Source: QS-5-54-17 sp964489295
Lineage (GTDB): Bacteria > Patescibacteriota > Saccharimonadia > QS-5-54-17
Assembly: GCA_964489295.1 (NCBI GenBank)
Contig: CAZAXT010000002.1
Coordinates: 1 to 44,931, forward strand
Direction of reading: 5' to 3'
DNA length: 44,931 nucleotides
Program-made: the position numbers and the translations under genes
Part shown: in pieces, positions 8,155 to 16,359 of the stretch
Numbering within the stretch: the first letter of the stretch is position 1
Layout: the number at the start of each line of letters is the position of its first letter
The notes under the pieces: model-generated
The model's input: the letters and a program-made list of their open reading frames with translations, nothing else
Databases searched by the model: none
Told to the model about the DNA's origin: nothing

Positions 8155-8726
8155 AACCGCAATATATATTTTATTTCTTGATCGGGTGCATCATAGTACT
8201 GGTTATCGGGGGGTCGGTCGCCTATTATCTCTCGCATGACCGGTTCCAGTCTAAAATCGACCAGACCGAGCGACTAAGAGCCGAAATCATAACCGCTCGC
8301 GAGCGGGTCGAAAGGCTTGAAAACCTGGAGCAATCGTATACGGAAATACAGCCATTCGAGGAGAAAATGAACCGTATGGTACCCCAAAAGAAAAAGCAAG
8401 CAGAGGTAGCGGCTTTGATTTTCTCCATGATGAACAGCAGCAACGTGAGCGGGAGCTCTATTTCTTTCGAGCAAACGAGCGGGGCTCCAAGCAGTCAAAC
8501 CCAGACAACCGAAGGCGATGTATCCGGCGTACGTGTCATGCCGGTCAACTTCAGCGTCAATGGCAGCTACGAGCAATTACAATCGTTTTTACGGAACATA
8601 GAACAACAGGAGCGACTCATGCAGGTAACATCATTGACCATACAACGCACCGGAGATACTGACGGGTTAGTATTTGATATACAATTGGAGGTATTCCTCA
8701 AAAATGCAAGTTCCCAAGAAGATTAG
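8151..8726 (+). CDS. pilO: Type IV pilus assembly protein PilO
   Basis: 191 residues: a short cytoplasmic start, one membrane helix (about residues 5-25), a coiled coil (residues 33-60 region) and a ferredoxin-like domain with the typical GSYEQLQSFLRNIEQQERL segment near the end. PilO pairs with PilN to form the membrane clamp of the pilus machine. The start overlaps the pilN stop as ATGA. The 3' end overlaps the next small gene by 23 bases, so all four genes from pilM are one translationally coupled unit. Confidence 0.92.
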   Translation: MKPQYIFYFLIGCIIVLVIGGSVAYYLSHDRFQSKIDQTERLRAEIITARERVERLENLEQSYTEIQPFEEKMNRMVPQKKKQAEVAALIFSMMNSSNVSGSSISFEQTSGAPSSQTQTTEGDVSGVRVMPVNFSVNGSYEQLQSFLRNIEQQERLMQVTSLTIQRTGDTDGLVFDIQLEVFLKNASSQED

Positions 8727-8997
8727 TCAAATCGGCCAATACATCTATACCTATCGAGTAATCGTTCTCTGGTGTGTCATCCTTGGATTGCTTGGTTTCA
8801 CTCTGTGGCAAAGCATGAAGATCAGCGATCCCGGTGTCGACCAGGCGTATCTACAGCAGCAACGCACCGCACAAGAAGAGAGCGCCACAGAGATCCTGCT
8901 CGATGAATCGCTGCGGGAGACACTTAATCAACTGGAGCGTACTCCGGTAGATGTTAAAGCTGAAAATCTTGGTACCAACAATCCGTTTAACCCATAG
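8704..8997 (+). CDS. Small single-pass membrane protein at the end of the pilMNO unit
   Basis: 97 residues with a membrane helix at about 20-40 (VIVLWCVILGLLGFTLW) followed by a Gln/Glu-rich, probably helical, extracytoplasmic part and a NNPFNP end. The ATG at 8704 follows GGAGG (8686-8690) and overlaps pilO. No family is recognised. By position it could take the place of PilP or another accessory subunit of the alignment complex, but it lacks a lipobox and PilP-like beta domain, so this is only a positional guess. Confidence 0.75.
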   Translation: MQVPKKISQIGQYIYTYRVIVLWCVILGLLGFTLWQSMKISDPGVDQAYLQQQRTAQEESATEILLDESLRETLNQLERTPVDVKAENLGTNNPFNP

Positions 8998-9035
8998 GTC
9001 TCGGATTTATAAGCAACGGACTGTAAAACGTTACC

Positions 9036-9617
9036 CTATCGACTCCCGGTAAATTCTGGGTGTGTTTCGATAAAACGCTCATGCGCGTCATAAATAACTC
9101 GTGATATATAGTACGGGTTCGGGGCTTTTTCAAAACGGAAATTGGCTTTTTCACCCGCAGTTTCGAGCGTAACGGTGCCGAAATCAAGCATATTGGCCAA
9201 TAAACCGGATTGCTGAACGGTTACTTCCTGCACATTAGCTAAACTGAGCTGTGAAACATCACGACTGAACAGGGAGAATTGATTAACTTCGATAATACTT
9301 TCGTTCGTGATGATTAATTGACTTTTAAAATACACCTTGACCGAAACAAATGTCATTAAACCTGCTACGCCCATTACGAGCAGTATGATTAGCGCCAACG
9401 GAAGCTGTGATACACCGAACGTAAGCGCGTTCGTTATCGGTCCGAGGGCAAAGAGAGTGATCAGTCCTATCAACCCGAGCAATCCGGTCCCGATAACCAA
9501 CGGGGCTATGCCGAACGGATGATGTTTGGTCTGATGGAGAATCTCTTCTCCATCATCGAGCGTGTATAGTTGTTTGTTATTTCCCATATCCCTATTGTAT
9601 CCCACATTCCTGCTCAT
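9036..9617 (-). CDS. PH-domain (bPH_2/YdbT-like) membrane protein
   Basis: 193 residues with two membrane helices (about 38-60 and 68-92) followed by a bacterial pleckstrin-homology-like domain: the run YFKSQLIITNESIIEVNQ with SLANVQEVTVQQSG is the standard bPH_2 signature. It is probably a membrane-associated scaffold; its partner is unknown. The start at 9617 overlaps the ruvB stop as ATGA. An alternative ATG at 9587 (MGNNKQLYTLDDGEE) is preceded by TACAAT six bases upstream and could be used from a leaderless internal transcript. The gene may therefore be expressed both with ruvB and alone. Confidence 0.8.
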   Translation of the reverse strand: MSRNVGYNRDMGNNKQLYTLDDGEEILHQTKHHPFGIAPLVIGTGLLGLIGLITLFALGPITNALTFGVSQLPLALIILLVMGVAGLMTFVSVKVYFKSQLIITNESIIEVNQFSLFSRDVSQLSLANVQEVTVQQSGLLANMLDFGTVTLETAGEKANFRFEKAPNPYYISRVIYDAHERFIETHPEFTGSR

Positions 9618-10633
9618 ACTAAGAAAGGGTTGTCACCGGGCTCATAATCAAGATGGTGATAGGCTTTCGGGCTTACTCGTCGTCCCCGGGGCGTCCGTTC
9701 CAGAAATCCGATTTGCATTAAATACGGTTCGTACACATCCTCTATCGTTGTCCGTTCTTCCGACACCAAAGCAGCAATGGTATCAATGCCGACCGGACCG
9801 CCATTATGGTTCTCGATGATCACACTCAGGAGCATACGATCGGCTCCGTCCAACCCGAGTTCGTCGATCTCGAGCATGGTCAGAGCTTCCTGGGCGATAT
9901 CATGGGTCAGAGCACCATTACCTTTGACATCGGCTAAATCACGCACCCGTCGCAACAATCGATTCGCCACCCGCGGGGTTAAGCGGGCACGCCGGGCGAT
10001 CTCGTCAGCTGCTTTGGTTTCGATCTCCACTCCGATGATCGAGCCCGACCGATGCAGTATGTCCGTCATCTCTTCATGCGTGTAAAACTCCAGTCGGTGC
10101 ACCATACCGAACCGATCCCGTAACGGAGCTGACAAAGCACCGACACGCGTCGTAGCCCCGATAATGGTAAACGCCGGTAAATCAAGTTGGAGCGACCGGG
10201 CGGACGGTCCTTTGCCGACCATAATATCGAGCTGGAAATCCTCCATGGCCGGATATAATACCTCTTCCACACTCCGGGGTAAGCGGTGGATTTCGTCAAT
10301 AAATAATATGTCACCGTCTTCAATATTGGTCAGAAGTGACGCCAAATCTCCCGCCCGTTCTATGGCCGGTCCCGATGTTACCCGTAAATTGGTACCCATC
10401 TCGCGAGCTATAACGCCGGCAAGCGTCGTTTTTCCCAGCCCGGGCGGTCCATGCAGTAATACATGGTCAATGGATTCGCCGCGCTTTTGAGCTGCCTGTA
10501 TGGCTAATTGGAGATTCCGTTTGGCATTTTCCTGTCCTATATAGGAAGTAAAGTCCTTGGGACGTAACGTAACTTCGGTCTGTTCGGTAGTTTCATCTTC
10601 TCCGGCTTCGGAGCTGACAATGCGTTCGATCAT
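9614..10633 (-). CDS. ruvB: Holliday junction branch migration helicase RuvB
   Basis: AAA+ motor that, with RuvA, drives branch migration of Holliday junctions. 339 residues, normal length. Visible are Walker A HGPPGLGKTTLAG, Walker B DILFIDEIHRL, sensor 1 TIIGATTRVG, the arginine-finger region LSAPLRDRFG, and the C-terminal winged helix (FLERTPRGRRVSPKAYHHL). It has its own promoter 26 bases upstream and is separated by about 80 bases from ruvA, so the ruv genes are clustered but split into two transcription units. Confidence 0.97.
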   Translation of the reverse strand: MIERIVSSEAGEDETTEQTEVTLRPKDFTSYIGQENAKRNLQLAIQAAQKRGESIDHVLLHGPPGLGKTTLAGVIAREMGTNLRVTSGPAIERAGDLASLLTNIEDGDILFIDEIHRLPRSVEEVLYPAMEDFQLDIMVGKGPSARSLQLDLPAFTIIGATTRVGALSAPLRDRFGMVHRLEFYTHEEMTDILHRSGSIIGVEIETKAADEIARRARLTPRVANRLLRRVRDLADVKGNGALTHDIAQEALTMLEIDELGLDGADRMLLSVIIENHNGGPVGIDTIAALVSEERTTIEDVYEPYLMQIGFLERTPRGRRVSPKAYHHLDYEPGDNPFLV

Positions 10634-10658
10634 ATCTTTCCGTCCTGTTCACATCTCT

Positions 10659-10667
10659 AGTATATCA
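10659..10667 (-). promoter_or_regulatory. Extended -10 promoter of ruvB
   Basis: TGATATACT on the minus strand, 25 bases before the ruvB ATG. The leader contains a weak ribosome site (AGGACGG). Confidence 0.5.
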
Positions 10668-10711
10668 GTTGCGAGTGAGCGCATGCATATACAGATAGTT
10701 GCTACGACCCG

Positions 10712-11278
10712 TCACGAGAGCTGCCGCAATGCCGCTTTGATTCGCGACTGCTCATCCAGATCGGGCGCTACTTCAGCCAAGGCACGAGCAGCGTCACTGC
10801 GAGCGTACCCAAGCGACTCGAGGGCTTGCATAGCCGCATCTTCTCCTGACTCTTGTTCAGCGTTCGTAAACGGGTGGCTCGGCGCCAATTTGTCCTTCAA
10901 TTCAACGGCGATCCGTTCAGCCGTGCGTTTCCCGACCCCGTTGGCTGTCTGCAAAAACGCTACATCGCCGGTATTAATAGCCCGCTGTGCCTGTTCGACT
11001 CCGGATATCGACAACACGGCCAGAGCAGCCTTGGGGCCGATGCCCGATACGCTTAAGAGCTGTTCGAACAGCTCACGCCCATACCACTGTGTAAACCCAT
11101 ATAATTCATACGCATCCTCGCGGACGCTTTCATAAAGCCAATAATGCGCGTCATGGCCCGTGTGCGCGTTGCTCAAGTCCTGAGCGGTTACCCATACCTG
11201 ATACCCAATGCCACCTGTCTCTACAACCAACGAATCTTCCAGTTTATGGGTCACCCGACCCGAGAGCGTGATCATCAT
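10712..11278 (-). CDS. ruvA: Holliday junction DNA-binding protein RuvA
   Basis: Tetrameric junction-binding partner of RuvB. From the ATG at 11278 (MMITLSGRV; 11275 is equally possible) the protein has 188 residues. It shows an OB-fold N-domain (LEDSLVVETGGIGYQVWV), the helix-hairpin-helix motifs LLSVSGIGPKAALAVLS and LQTANGVGKRTAERIAVEL, and a C-terminal domain III that binds RuvB (AMQALESLGYARSDAARAL). A longer upstream extension would overlap ruvC and matches nothing. The gene starts 8 bases after the ruvC stop. Confidence 0.96.
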   Translation of the reverse strand: MMITLSGRVTHKLEDSLVVETGGIGYQVWVTAQDLSNAHTGHDAHYWLYESVREDAYELYGFTQWYGRELFEQLLSVSGIGPKAALAVLSISGVEQAQRAINTGDVAFLQTANGVGKRTAERIAVELKDKLAPSHPFTNAEQESGEDAAMQALESLGYARSDAARALAEVAPDLDEQSRIKAALRQLS

Positions 11279-11286
11279 AATCCCAA

Positions 11287-11754
11287 TTATGCGGCGATAA
11301 CCTGGGAATGGCAAATTGCGATTGCTAAGGCATCGGCCGCGTCATCGGGCTTCGGTGGCTGTGAAAGCCCGAGTCGCAGGCGCACCATCTCCTGGATCTG
11401 ATGTTTCTCAGCCCGGCCGTAACCGGTCAGGGCTTGCTTGATTTGCAGCGGTGTATATTCATTGACATCCACTCCGTACTGGGTCGCCGCCAGCATCGAC
11501 ACACCCCGGGCATGACTGACCGAAATAGCGGTTTTGACATTACTGGCAAAATACAACTCTTCGATCGATACTTCTTTCGGCGCATATTCCCGCAAAAGTT
11601 CTGATAATTCCTCGTGGATCGTTTTCAACCGCAACTCTAAAGCCTGTTTAGCGGGCGTCCGCACCACGCCCGCGTCAACCAAGCCGGCCGGGTTCGTTTC
11701 GATCACCCCGAACCCGGTGGTCGCAGTTCCCGGATCGATGCCGAAAATCCGCAC
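11287..11754 (-). CDS. ruvC: Holliday junction resolvase RuvC
   Basis: RNase H-fold endonuclease that cleaves the junction held by RuvAB. 155 residues. Catalytic acidic residues are present: Asp7 in FGIDPGTATTGFG, the Glu in SIEELYFA, and the Asp pair in KPDDAADALAIAICHS near the C-terminus. The start is a GTG placed immediately after the yebC TAA with no spacer, so translation is likely coupled to yebC. It forms the yebC-ruvC-ruvA unit seen in many bacteria. Confidence 0.96.
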   Translation of the reverse strand: MRIFGIDPGTATTGFGVIETNPAGLVDAGVVRTPAKQALELRLKTIHEELSELLREYAPKEVSIEELYFASNVKTAISVSHARGVSMLAATQYGVDVNEYTPLQIKQALTGYGRAEKHQIQEMVRLRLGLSQPPKPDDAADALAIAICHSQVIAA

Positions 11755-12477
11755 TTACAACACTCCTTCGGGAATATCGAAATTGCTGTAGGTGTTGGTT
11801 ACATCATCCAAATCTTCCAGCGCGTTCATGAGATTGACGACCTTTTGCGCGGTCGCTTGATCCTCGATCATGATGGCGCGCTGGGGTACGTAGCCCAGCT
11901 CCGCCATGGTAATGGGGTATTCTTGTAACTGCGCTTGGACGTGTTTGAGCTGGGTCGGGTCAGTATAGACCGTTACGATGCCTTCGTCGGTCACGACATC
12001 CGCGGCGCCGGCTTCGATAGCTGCCAATGCTGCCGCGTCCGGATCGTCCGCTTCTATGGTCATGATGCCGCGACGGTCGAACTGGAAGGACACGGCCCCG
12101 GTTTCGGTCATGGTACCGCCGTTTTTATTGAACGTGCTCCGGATATCGGAGGAGGTGCGATTTTTGCTATCCGTGACACCTTCGACAATGATGGCGACAC
12201 CCCCTGGACCGTACCCTTCATACATGACTTCCTCGATATTACCGGTTCCGGCTTGACCGCTTCCGCGTGCGATTGCCCGTTCAATGTTGGCGTTGGGCAT
12301 GTTGGATTTTTTGGCTTTTTCGATCGCCAACCGTAACCGGAAGTTACTGTCGGGATCGGCGCCCTCCCGGGCAGCGACCGTAATGGCATTGGCAAGCTTA
12401 GTAAACTGCTGGCCGCGTTTGGCGTCCTGCGCCCCTTTTTTGCGTTTAATGGTCTGCCATTTAGAGTGTCCTGACAT
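11755..12477 (-). CDS. yebC: YebC/PmpR (TACO1) family protein
   Basis: Begins MSGHSKWQTIKRKKGAQDAK, the invariant YebC N-terminus, which fixes the start at 12477 behind GAGGAG. The 240-residue protein has the three-lobed family features, including RLAIEKAKKSNMPNANIERA and YEGYGPGGVAIIVEG. The family binds nucleic acid and ribosomes; recent work links YebC proteins to relief of ribosome stalling at proline stretches, older work to transcriptional regulation. It sits first in the yebC-ruvC-ruvA unit. Confidence 0.96.
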   Translation of the reverse strand: MSGHSKWQTIKRKKGAQDAKRGQQFTKLANAITVAAREGADPDSNFRLRLAIEKAKKSNMPNANIERAIARGSGQAGTGNIEEVMYEGYGPGGVAIIVEGVTDSKNRTSSDIRSTFNKNGGTMTETGAVSFQFDRRGIMTIEADDPDAAALAAIEAGAADVVTDEGIVTVYTDPTQLKHVQAQLQEYPITMAELGYVPQRAIMIEDQATAQKVVNLMNALEDLDDVTNTYSNFDIPEGVL

Positions 12478-12496
12478 GTAGTACTCCTCATTCTGT

Positions 12497-12505
12497 AGTA
12501 TACCA
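12497..12505 (-). promoter_or_regulatory. Extended -10 promoter of the yebC-ruvC-ruvA unit
   Basis: TGGTATACT on the minus strand, 19 bases before the yebC ATG, with a leader that carries the GAGGAG ribosome site. Confidence 0.55.
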
Positions 12506-12517
12506 ACGTCTTCCCTG

Positions 12518-12847
12518 TTAATCGACAACGGTCCGATAGACATCGAACATCCCTCGGGTTTTCAGGCGCATTACGAACAACCATACTGCTATAGCGCCGC
12601 ACACCCCCGCCAACTATTACGCTCACCCACCGTTTACGTTCCGCCGTCTTGTAGTATATGAATATCGCTTCTGTGGTACTAAATAGGATTACGCTGCGCA
12701 ATATAAACACGACTTCGCGTACTGTCAGTGCGTGACTACGCCGAATCGTGCCAACACTAAACCGGCGAGAAACCCGACAGCGATCAACTGCAACAAGACG
12801 GCACGTTTGCATAAAAAGTCAACAACACGCGCCCGCGGTATAGACAT
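12518..12847 (-). pseudogene. Small membrane protein gene broken by two compensating frameshifts
   Basis: The 415 bases between yebC and aspS contain no intact gene of normal size, but three consecutive frames look coding and membrane-like. Frame one starts at ATG 12847 and runs 40 residues to TGA at 12725, with a helix AVLLQLIAVGFLAGLVLA. The next segment, in another frame, reads VVFILRSVILFSTTEAIFIYY. The last returns to the first frame after a GGGGG run and reads CGAIAVWLFVMRLKTRGMF to a TAA at 12518. Together they would make a protein of about 110 residues with three helices. Either the gene has decayed, the assembly has indels, or only the 40-residue peptide is real (it has TATAGT eight bases before its ATG). 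No family is recognised. Confidence 0.35.
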
Positions 12848-12892
12848 TACTTCGTACTATACCCGGGAATACGTCCGGACACCAGTTTACCG

Positions 12893-14284
12893 CTACTCGC
12901 TGCTGTTGTCCCGGGTTTGGTCGACCCGTATATTGGCGTCTCTGAGTGCCTGATCGGGCATGTGGCCGGGGGCGCCCATCATGGGATCACGCCCGTCGCC
13001 TGTCTTCGGGAAAGCCATAACTTCACGGATGTTGGGCTCATGTGCTAACACCATCAACAGCCGGTCGAGTCCGAGCGCGATACCACCGTGGGGAGGCGCC
13101 CCATATCGAAAAGCTTCCAGCATGTGTCCGAATCGTTCATCCGCTTCCTCGGTTTCCATGCCAAGTATCCGGAAAATACGATACTGCAACTGCTGATCAT
13201 GTATACGCATAGAACCGCCTCCGGCTTCATGACCATTGAGCGCCAGATCGAACGCATCAGCAACTACCTGGGTTGGATCGCTTTCGAGCAATTCCAACTG
13301 GTCGGGTTTGGGCGCAGTGAACGGATGATGCATAGCCGTGATTTCTCCGGTACTGGCCTCAGTCTCGAACATCGGGAAATCAATTACCCAAGTAAACGCC
13401 AGTTCATAGGGATCTTCGGGATCGTTCCGTAGATCCGGCTTATCGGTGCCGTATTGCTCCATCGCCTCGGCATATGTCATTCGGGGGAACGGCGTGGTGG
13501 AAATGTAATGATCCGGCAGTAACTGCTCAACCAACACGGTCATCATATCCTCGGTGATCTGCAGAATGGTTTCCTGATCGACAAACGACAACTCCATGTC
13601 GATCTGGGTATGTTCGGGCTGGCGGTCTCCCCGCTGATCTTCGTCACGGAACGCTTTGGCCAATTGGAAATATCGTCCGATACCGCCAACCATTAACAAT
13701 TGTTTGAACTGTTGCGGAGATTGGGGTAATACATAAAACTGTCCAGGATGTAAGCGGGAAGGCACTAAAAACTCCCGAGCTCCTTCGGGCGTCCCTTTGC
13801 TCAAAGCGGGGGTTTCGACCTCGATGAATTCACGTTCGCTCAAGAAATTCCGCACGAATTGCATCACCCGGTGTCGTAAGTGGAGGTTAGCGTGCATCCG
13901 CTCCGACCTGAGATCCAGGTACCGGTATTGTAAACGTACCTCTTCGCTGATGGATCGGGTGTCTTTTTTGATTTCAATCGGAGTCTCCTTGGCTTGATTC
14001 AGTACGGTGACCTCGTCCGCCGCAAGCTCCACGGAGCCGGTTGCCAGGTTCGGATTCTGAAATTGCGCCCCCCGCTCTTTTATGAAACCGGCCACTTCTA
14101 TCACCCATTCCGCGCCCAGCGAGGGCAGATCGTCACTTTTCATTACGACCTGTAAAATACCGCCGGGGTCGCGCAAGTCGATAAAAGCCATTTTACCCAT
14201 GTTGCGTATGCTGTGTACCCATCCGCTCGTAGTGACTCGCTCCCCGATATGATGTGGTGTTTCGATGGTCGGCGTGTATTTCAT
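12893..14284 (-). CDS. aspS: Aspartyl-tRNA synthetase lacking the GAD insert
   Basis: Class II synthetase that charges tRNA-Asp. 463 residues, against about 590 for a standard bacterial enzyme. The OB-fold anticodon domain covers 1-105. Motif 2 is AFRDEDQRGDRQPEHTQID (211-229) and motif 3 is GIALGLDRLLMVLA. The bacterial-type GAD insertion that normally separates KPDLR from the catalytic stretch WVIDFPMFE is absent: only about ten residues lie between them (287-296). The rest of the core is bacterial in type. The ATG at 14284 is seven bases from a TGATACTAT extended -10, so the mRNA is probably leaderless. It is divergent from the gene at 14364. Confidence 0.96.
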   Translation of the reverse strand: MKYTPTIETPHHIGERVTTSGWVHSIRNMGKMAFIDLRDPGGILQVVMKSDDLPSLGAEWVIEVAGFIKERGAQFQNPNLATGSVELAADEVTVLNQAKETPIEIKKDTRSISEEVRLQYRYLDLRSERMHANLHLRHRVMQFVRNFLSEREFIEVETPALSKGTPEGAREFLVPSRLHPGQFYVLPQSPQQFKQLLMVGGIGRYFQLAKAFRDEDQRGDRQPEHTQIDMELSFVDQETILQITEDMMTVLVEQLLPDHYISTTPFPRMTYAEAMEQYGTDKPDLRNDPEDPYELAFTWVIDFPMFETEASTGEITAMHHPFTAPKPDQLELLESDPTQVVADAFDLALNGHEAGGGSMRIHDQQLQYRIFRILGMETEEADERFGHMLEAFRYGAPPHGGIALGLDRLLMVLAHEPNIREVMAFPKTGDGRDPMMGAPGHMPDQALRDANIRVDQTRDNSSE

Positions 14285-14291
14285 TCATTCA

Positions 14292-14300
14292 ATAGTATCA
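14292..14300 (-). promoter_or_regulatory. Extended -10 promoter of aspS (leaderless arrangement)
   Basis: TGATACTAT on the minus strand; the hexamer ends seven bases before the aspS ATG. No Shine-Dalgarno site is present. Confidence 0.5.
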
Positions 14301-14348
14301 GCCATCAGACGGCTCATCGCAACCGGCACCCGTTCCGGCATATATCCG

Positions 14349-14357
14349 TGTTACAAT
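14349..14357 (+). promoter_or_regulatory. Extended -10 promoter of the gene at 14364 (leaderless arrangement)
   Basis: TGTTACAAT, with the hexamer ending at 14357 and the ATG at 14364, a six-base spacing. No room for a ribosome binding site. Confidence 0.6.
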
Positions 14358-14363
14358 GCGCGC

Positions 14364-14888
14364 ATGCAGTTGGGTTTTAAAAGCAAAAAAACTAAACAAC
14401 AGGAGCAGCACCAAGAGCGGAGCCGGGTGCTTGACTTTATTTCCAATAATTCCGCCAAAAAAGATTTTATCGCCTGGCTTAACGCCAACTATAAACATCA
14501 GTTCCCGGAAGACTCCGATTGGGATGAGATTATAAGCGAAGTTAAACGTAACACTGATATCCACAACACATCATTACATCAATACGCGACCACGTTGACC
14601 GAAGAAGAGGACATCACCAAGCTCCTCAAGGATGTCGAGCAAGAAACGTCTAAGGCCGAGGAGACAGTGTCCGAACTATATGACACAGCCAACGCCCAGC
14701 GACTGCGTCCGGTGGTGGGCGGTGCGTGCGTACTGGGCGGATTTTTACTGCTCATTACGGCCGCTGGATTGGTTACCGGGATCATCGAGTTCGCGCTTTC
14801 GGATGACATTACGATCTATTTGGCCGCACTCGGTGGTATATACGGATTACTGACAACCCTGGCCGGACTCCTACTTACTCTAGAGTAG
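14364..14888 (+). CDS. Uncharacterised protein with a charged N-domain and two C-terminal membrane helices
   Basis: 174 residues. The first 110 are charged and predicted mostly helical, with a basic start (MQLGFKSKKTKQQEQ) and a Glu-rich helix (EEEDITKLLKDVEQETSKAE). Two membrane helices follow (about 116-140 and 150-172). The start at 14364 is set by the extended -10 six bases upstream; an in-frame extension to 14265 would run into the aspS start region. The 3' end overlaps the convergent permease gene by nine bases. No family recognised; the plan suggests a membrane-anchored cytoplasmic coiled-coil protein. Confidence 0.75.
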   Translation: MQLGFKSKKTKQQEQHQERSRVLDFISNNSAKKDFIAWLNANYKHQFPEDSDWDEIISEVKRNTDIHNTSLHQYATTLTEEEDITKLLKDVEQETSKAEETVSELYDTANAQRLRPVVGGACVLGGFLLLITAAGLVTGIIEFALSDDITIYLAALGGIYGLLTTLAGLLLTLE

Positions 14889-16244
14889 CGACCACGCGCT
14901 AATCGCTCCGAAAAGCAACAGGAACAACATAGCGCCCCATGTCGCCCAGTATAGTTTGTCCGCGGTAATGCGCGTACATAGATATAATAAATACCCGAGT
15001 AACGCCCACAGTGCGGTCGCGAGCAACGATACCGGGCCCACCATAAGTAATACGACTCCGGCGAACACGATCATGCCGATCGGCAACCACGGAAAAAACG
15101 GAATCCGAAACGGCCGTGGCACATATGGCCGTTGTCGCCGGAACCGTATTAGGCTCACCGCGATCACGATCAGACTCAGTAAATACACCGCGTTGCCCAT
15201 GTATGCCACGAAGGTAACCGAGTTCGTTAACAGCAAAAATACCGCTAAGACGGCGACGCCGAGCACAGCCCGGTACGGAACGTCATTCTGATTCAATGTC
15301 GAGAACGCGCGCTGGAATACCCCTTCTTCGCCGAGCGCATATAACCGGCGCGAAGCTACTAATGTCGCGGCTAGCAATGAACCGGCCGTAGCGAGTATAG
15401 CTGCCGGCACGACCACGACCCACCCTATCGTGCCCAAATGATCCGCTATCAACAGGAATGGTGCTTCGGATTGGCTTAATTCTTCGAGCGGAACCAGATT
15501 GACAGTCACGAATGATACCAATGTGAATATCAGGGTCGCTACGCCGACGGTTATCATAAGCGCCCGGGGAATATTCTTGGCCGGTTCTTTGACCTCTTCA
15601 GCAACCGAAGCGATATACTCATACCCGATATAAGTCGTGAATAGCAGAGAGACTCCGGCAATGATCGGTATTACGTGAGCTGGCAGTGCCGCGGTAAAGT
15701 CCGCTATCCCGAACTGGAACCCCGGCTGCGTGGTAACTAATCCGGCATACAACACAAGCAAAGTTATCAAGGTGATGGCGGTAATAATTTCACTTTTGCC
15801 GGTGCTGGCAACACCGCGCAGATTGACCAGGACGGACACCACGATCGCTCCCAGGGCAATTACCGGCGGCGCCACTGGCACGAAAAAGCTGACATAAAAT
15901 GCGAATCCGGCCGCATTAATGACCAGATAACTGACGTCGCCTAACAGTACCAGCCAAGAAAAGATAAACGGATAATACCGTCGCCGCGTCGTGTTGAATA
16001 CTAATGCCAAACTGGCGCCGGACCGGGGTATCGTCGTACCCAGTTCGGCATACAACAAAGCGCCGAAAAAAGCCAGAATCCCGCCGAGCAGAAAGGACAC
16101 CGGCACATACTCACCGGCGACTGCCGCCCCGTGGCTCAGCAACACGAATATACCCCCGCCGACCGTACCGCCGAGCCCGATGACACAGAGCATCACCAGC
16201 CCGATATTTCGTTGGAGTTTGTGTTTTGATAGGTTTATAAACAT
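14880..16244 (-). CDS. APC-superfamily amino acid permease
   Basis: A 454-residue polytopic transporter with about 12 helices. The first helix carries the APC signature GLGGTVGGGIFVLL, and helix 6 the motif YIGYEYIASVAEEVKEPAKN, typical of amino acid/polyamine antiporters and permeases. The substrate cannot be deduced; amino acids or polyamines are likely, and uptake would suit a host-dependent or auxotrophic cell. ATG at 16244 (MFINLSKHKLQ) is preferred over an upstream in-frame Met because the first helix then begins at the usual distance and the TGCTACACT promoter lies upstream of it. Confidence 0.85.
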   Translation of the reverse strand: MFINLSKHKLQRNIGLVMLCVIGLGGTVGGGIFVLLSHGAAVAGEYVPVSFLLGGILAFFGALLYAELGTTIPRSGASLALVFNTTRRRYYPFIFSWLVLLGDVSYLVINAAGFAFYVSFFVPVAPPVIALGAIVVSVLVNLRGVASTGKSEIITAITLITLLVLYAGLVTTQPGFQFGIADFTAALPAHVIPIIAGVSLLFTTYIGYEYIASVAEEVKEPAKNIPRALMITVGVATLIFTLVSFVTVNLVPLEELSQSEAPFLLIADHLGTIGWVVVVPAAILATAGSLLAATLVASRRLYALGEEGVFQRAFSTLNQNDVPYRAVLGVAVLAVFLLLTNSVTFVAYMGNAVYLLSLIVIAVSLIRFRRQRPYVPRPFRIPFFPWLPIGMIVFAGVVLLMVGPVSLLATALWALLGYLLYLCTRITADKLYWATWGAMLFLLLFGAISAWSLL

Positions 16245-16272
16245 GGCAGCTAGGGGTGTGCGATTCCCGCTT

Positions 16273-16281
16273 AGTGTAGCA
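16273..16281 (-). promoter_or_regulatory. Extended -10 promoter of the permease
   Basis: TGCTACACT on the minus strand, 28 bases before the permease ATG. It is divergent from the promoter of the DsbA-like gene. Confidence 0.5.
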
Positions 16282-16320
16282 CGGACACCCGTGGCTATCG
16301 ATCGCACGGATCATGTAGGG

Positions 16321-16349
16321 TACAATGAACGAAGAACACAACAAGGAGG
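16321..16349 (+). promoter_or_regulatory. -10 box and ribosome site of the DsbA-like gene
   Basis: TACAAT at 16321-16326, followed by a leader with a strong AAGGAGG at 16343-16349, ten bases before the ATG. A conventional leadered gene. Confidence 0.6.
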
Positions 16350-16359
16350 AGATACCCGT

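Noticed and set aside
12108..12812. Open frame of 234 codons on the minus strand across yebC and the upstream gap
   Set aside because: Its second half is a wrong-frame reading of yebC; only the short membrane-like part is discussed, as a broken gene.
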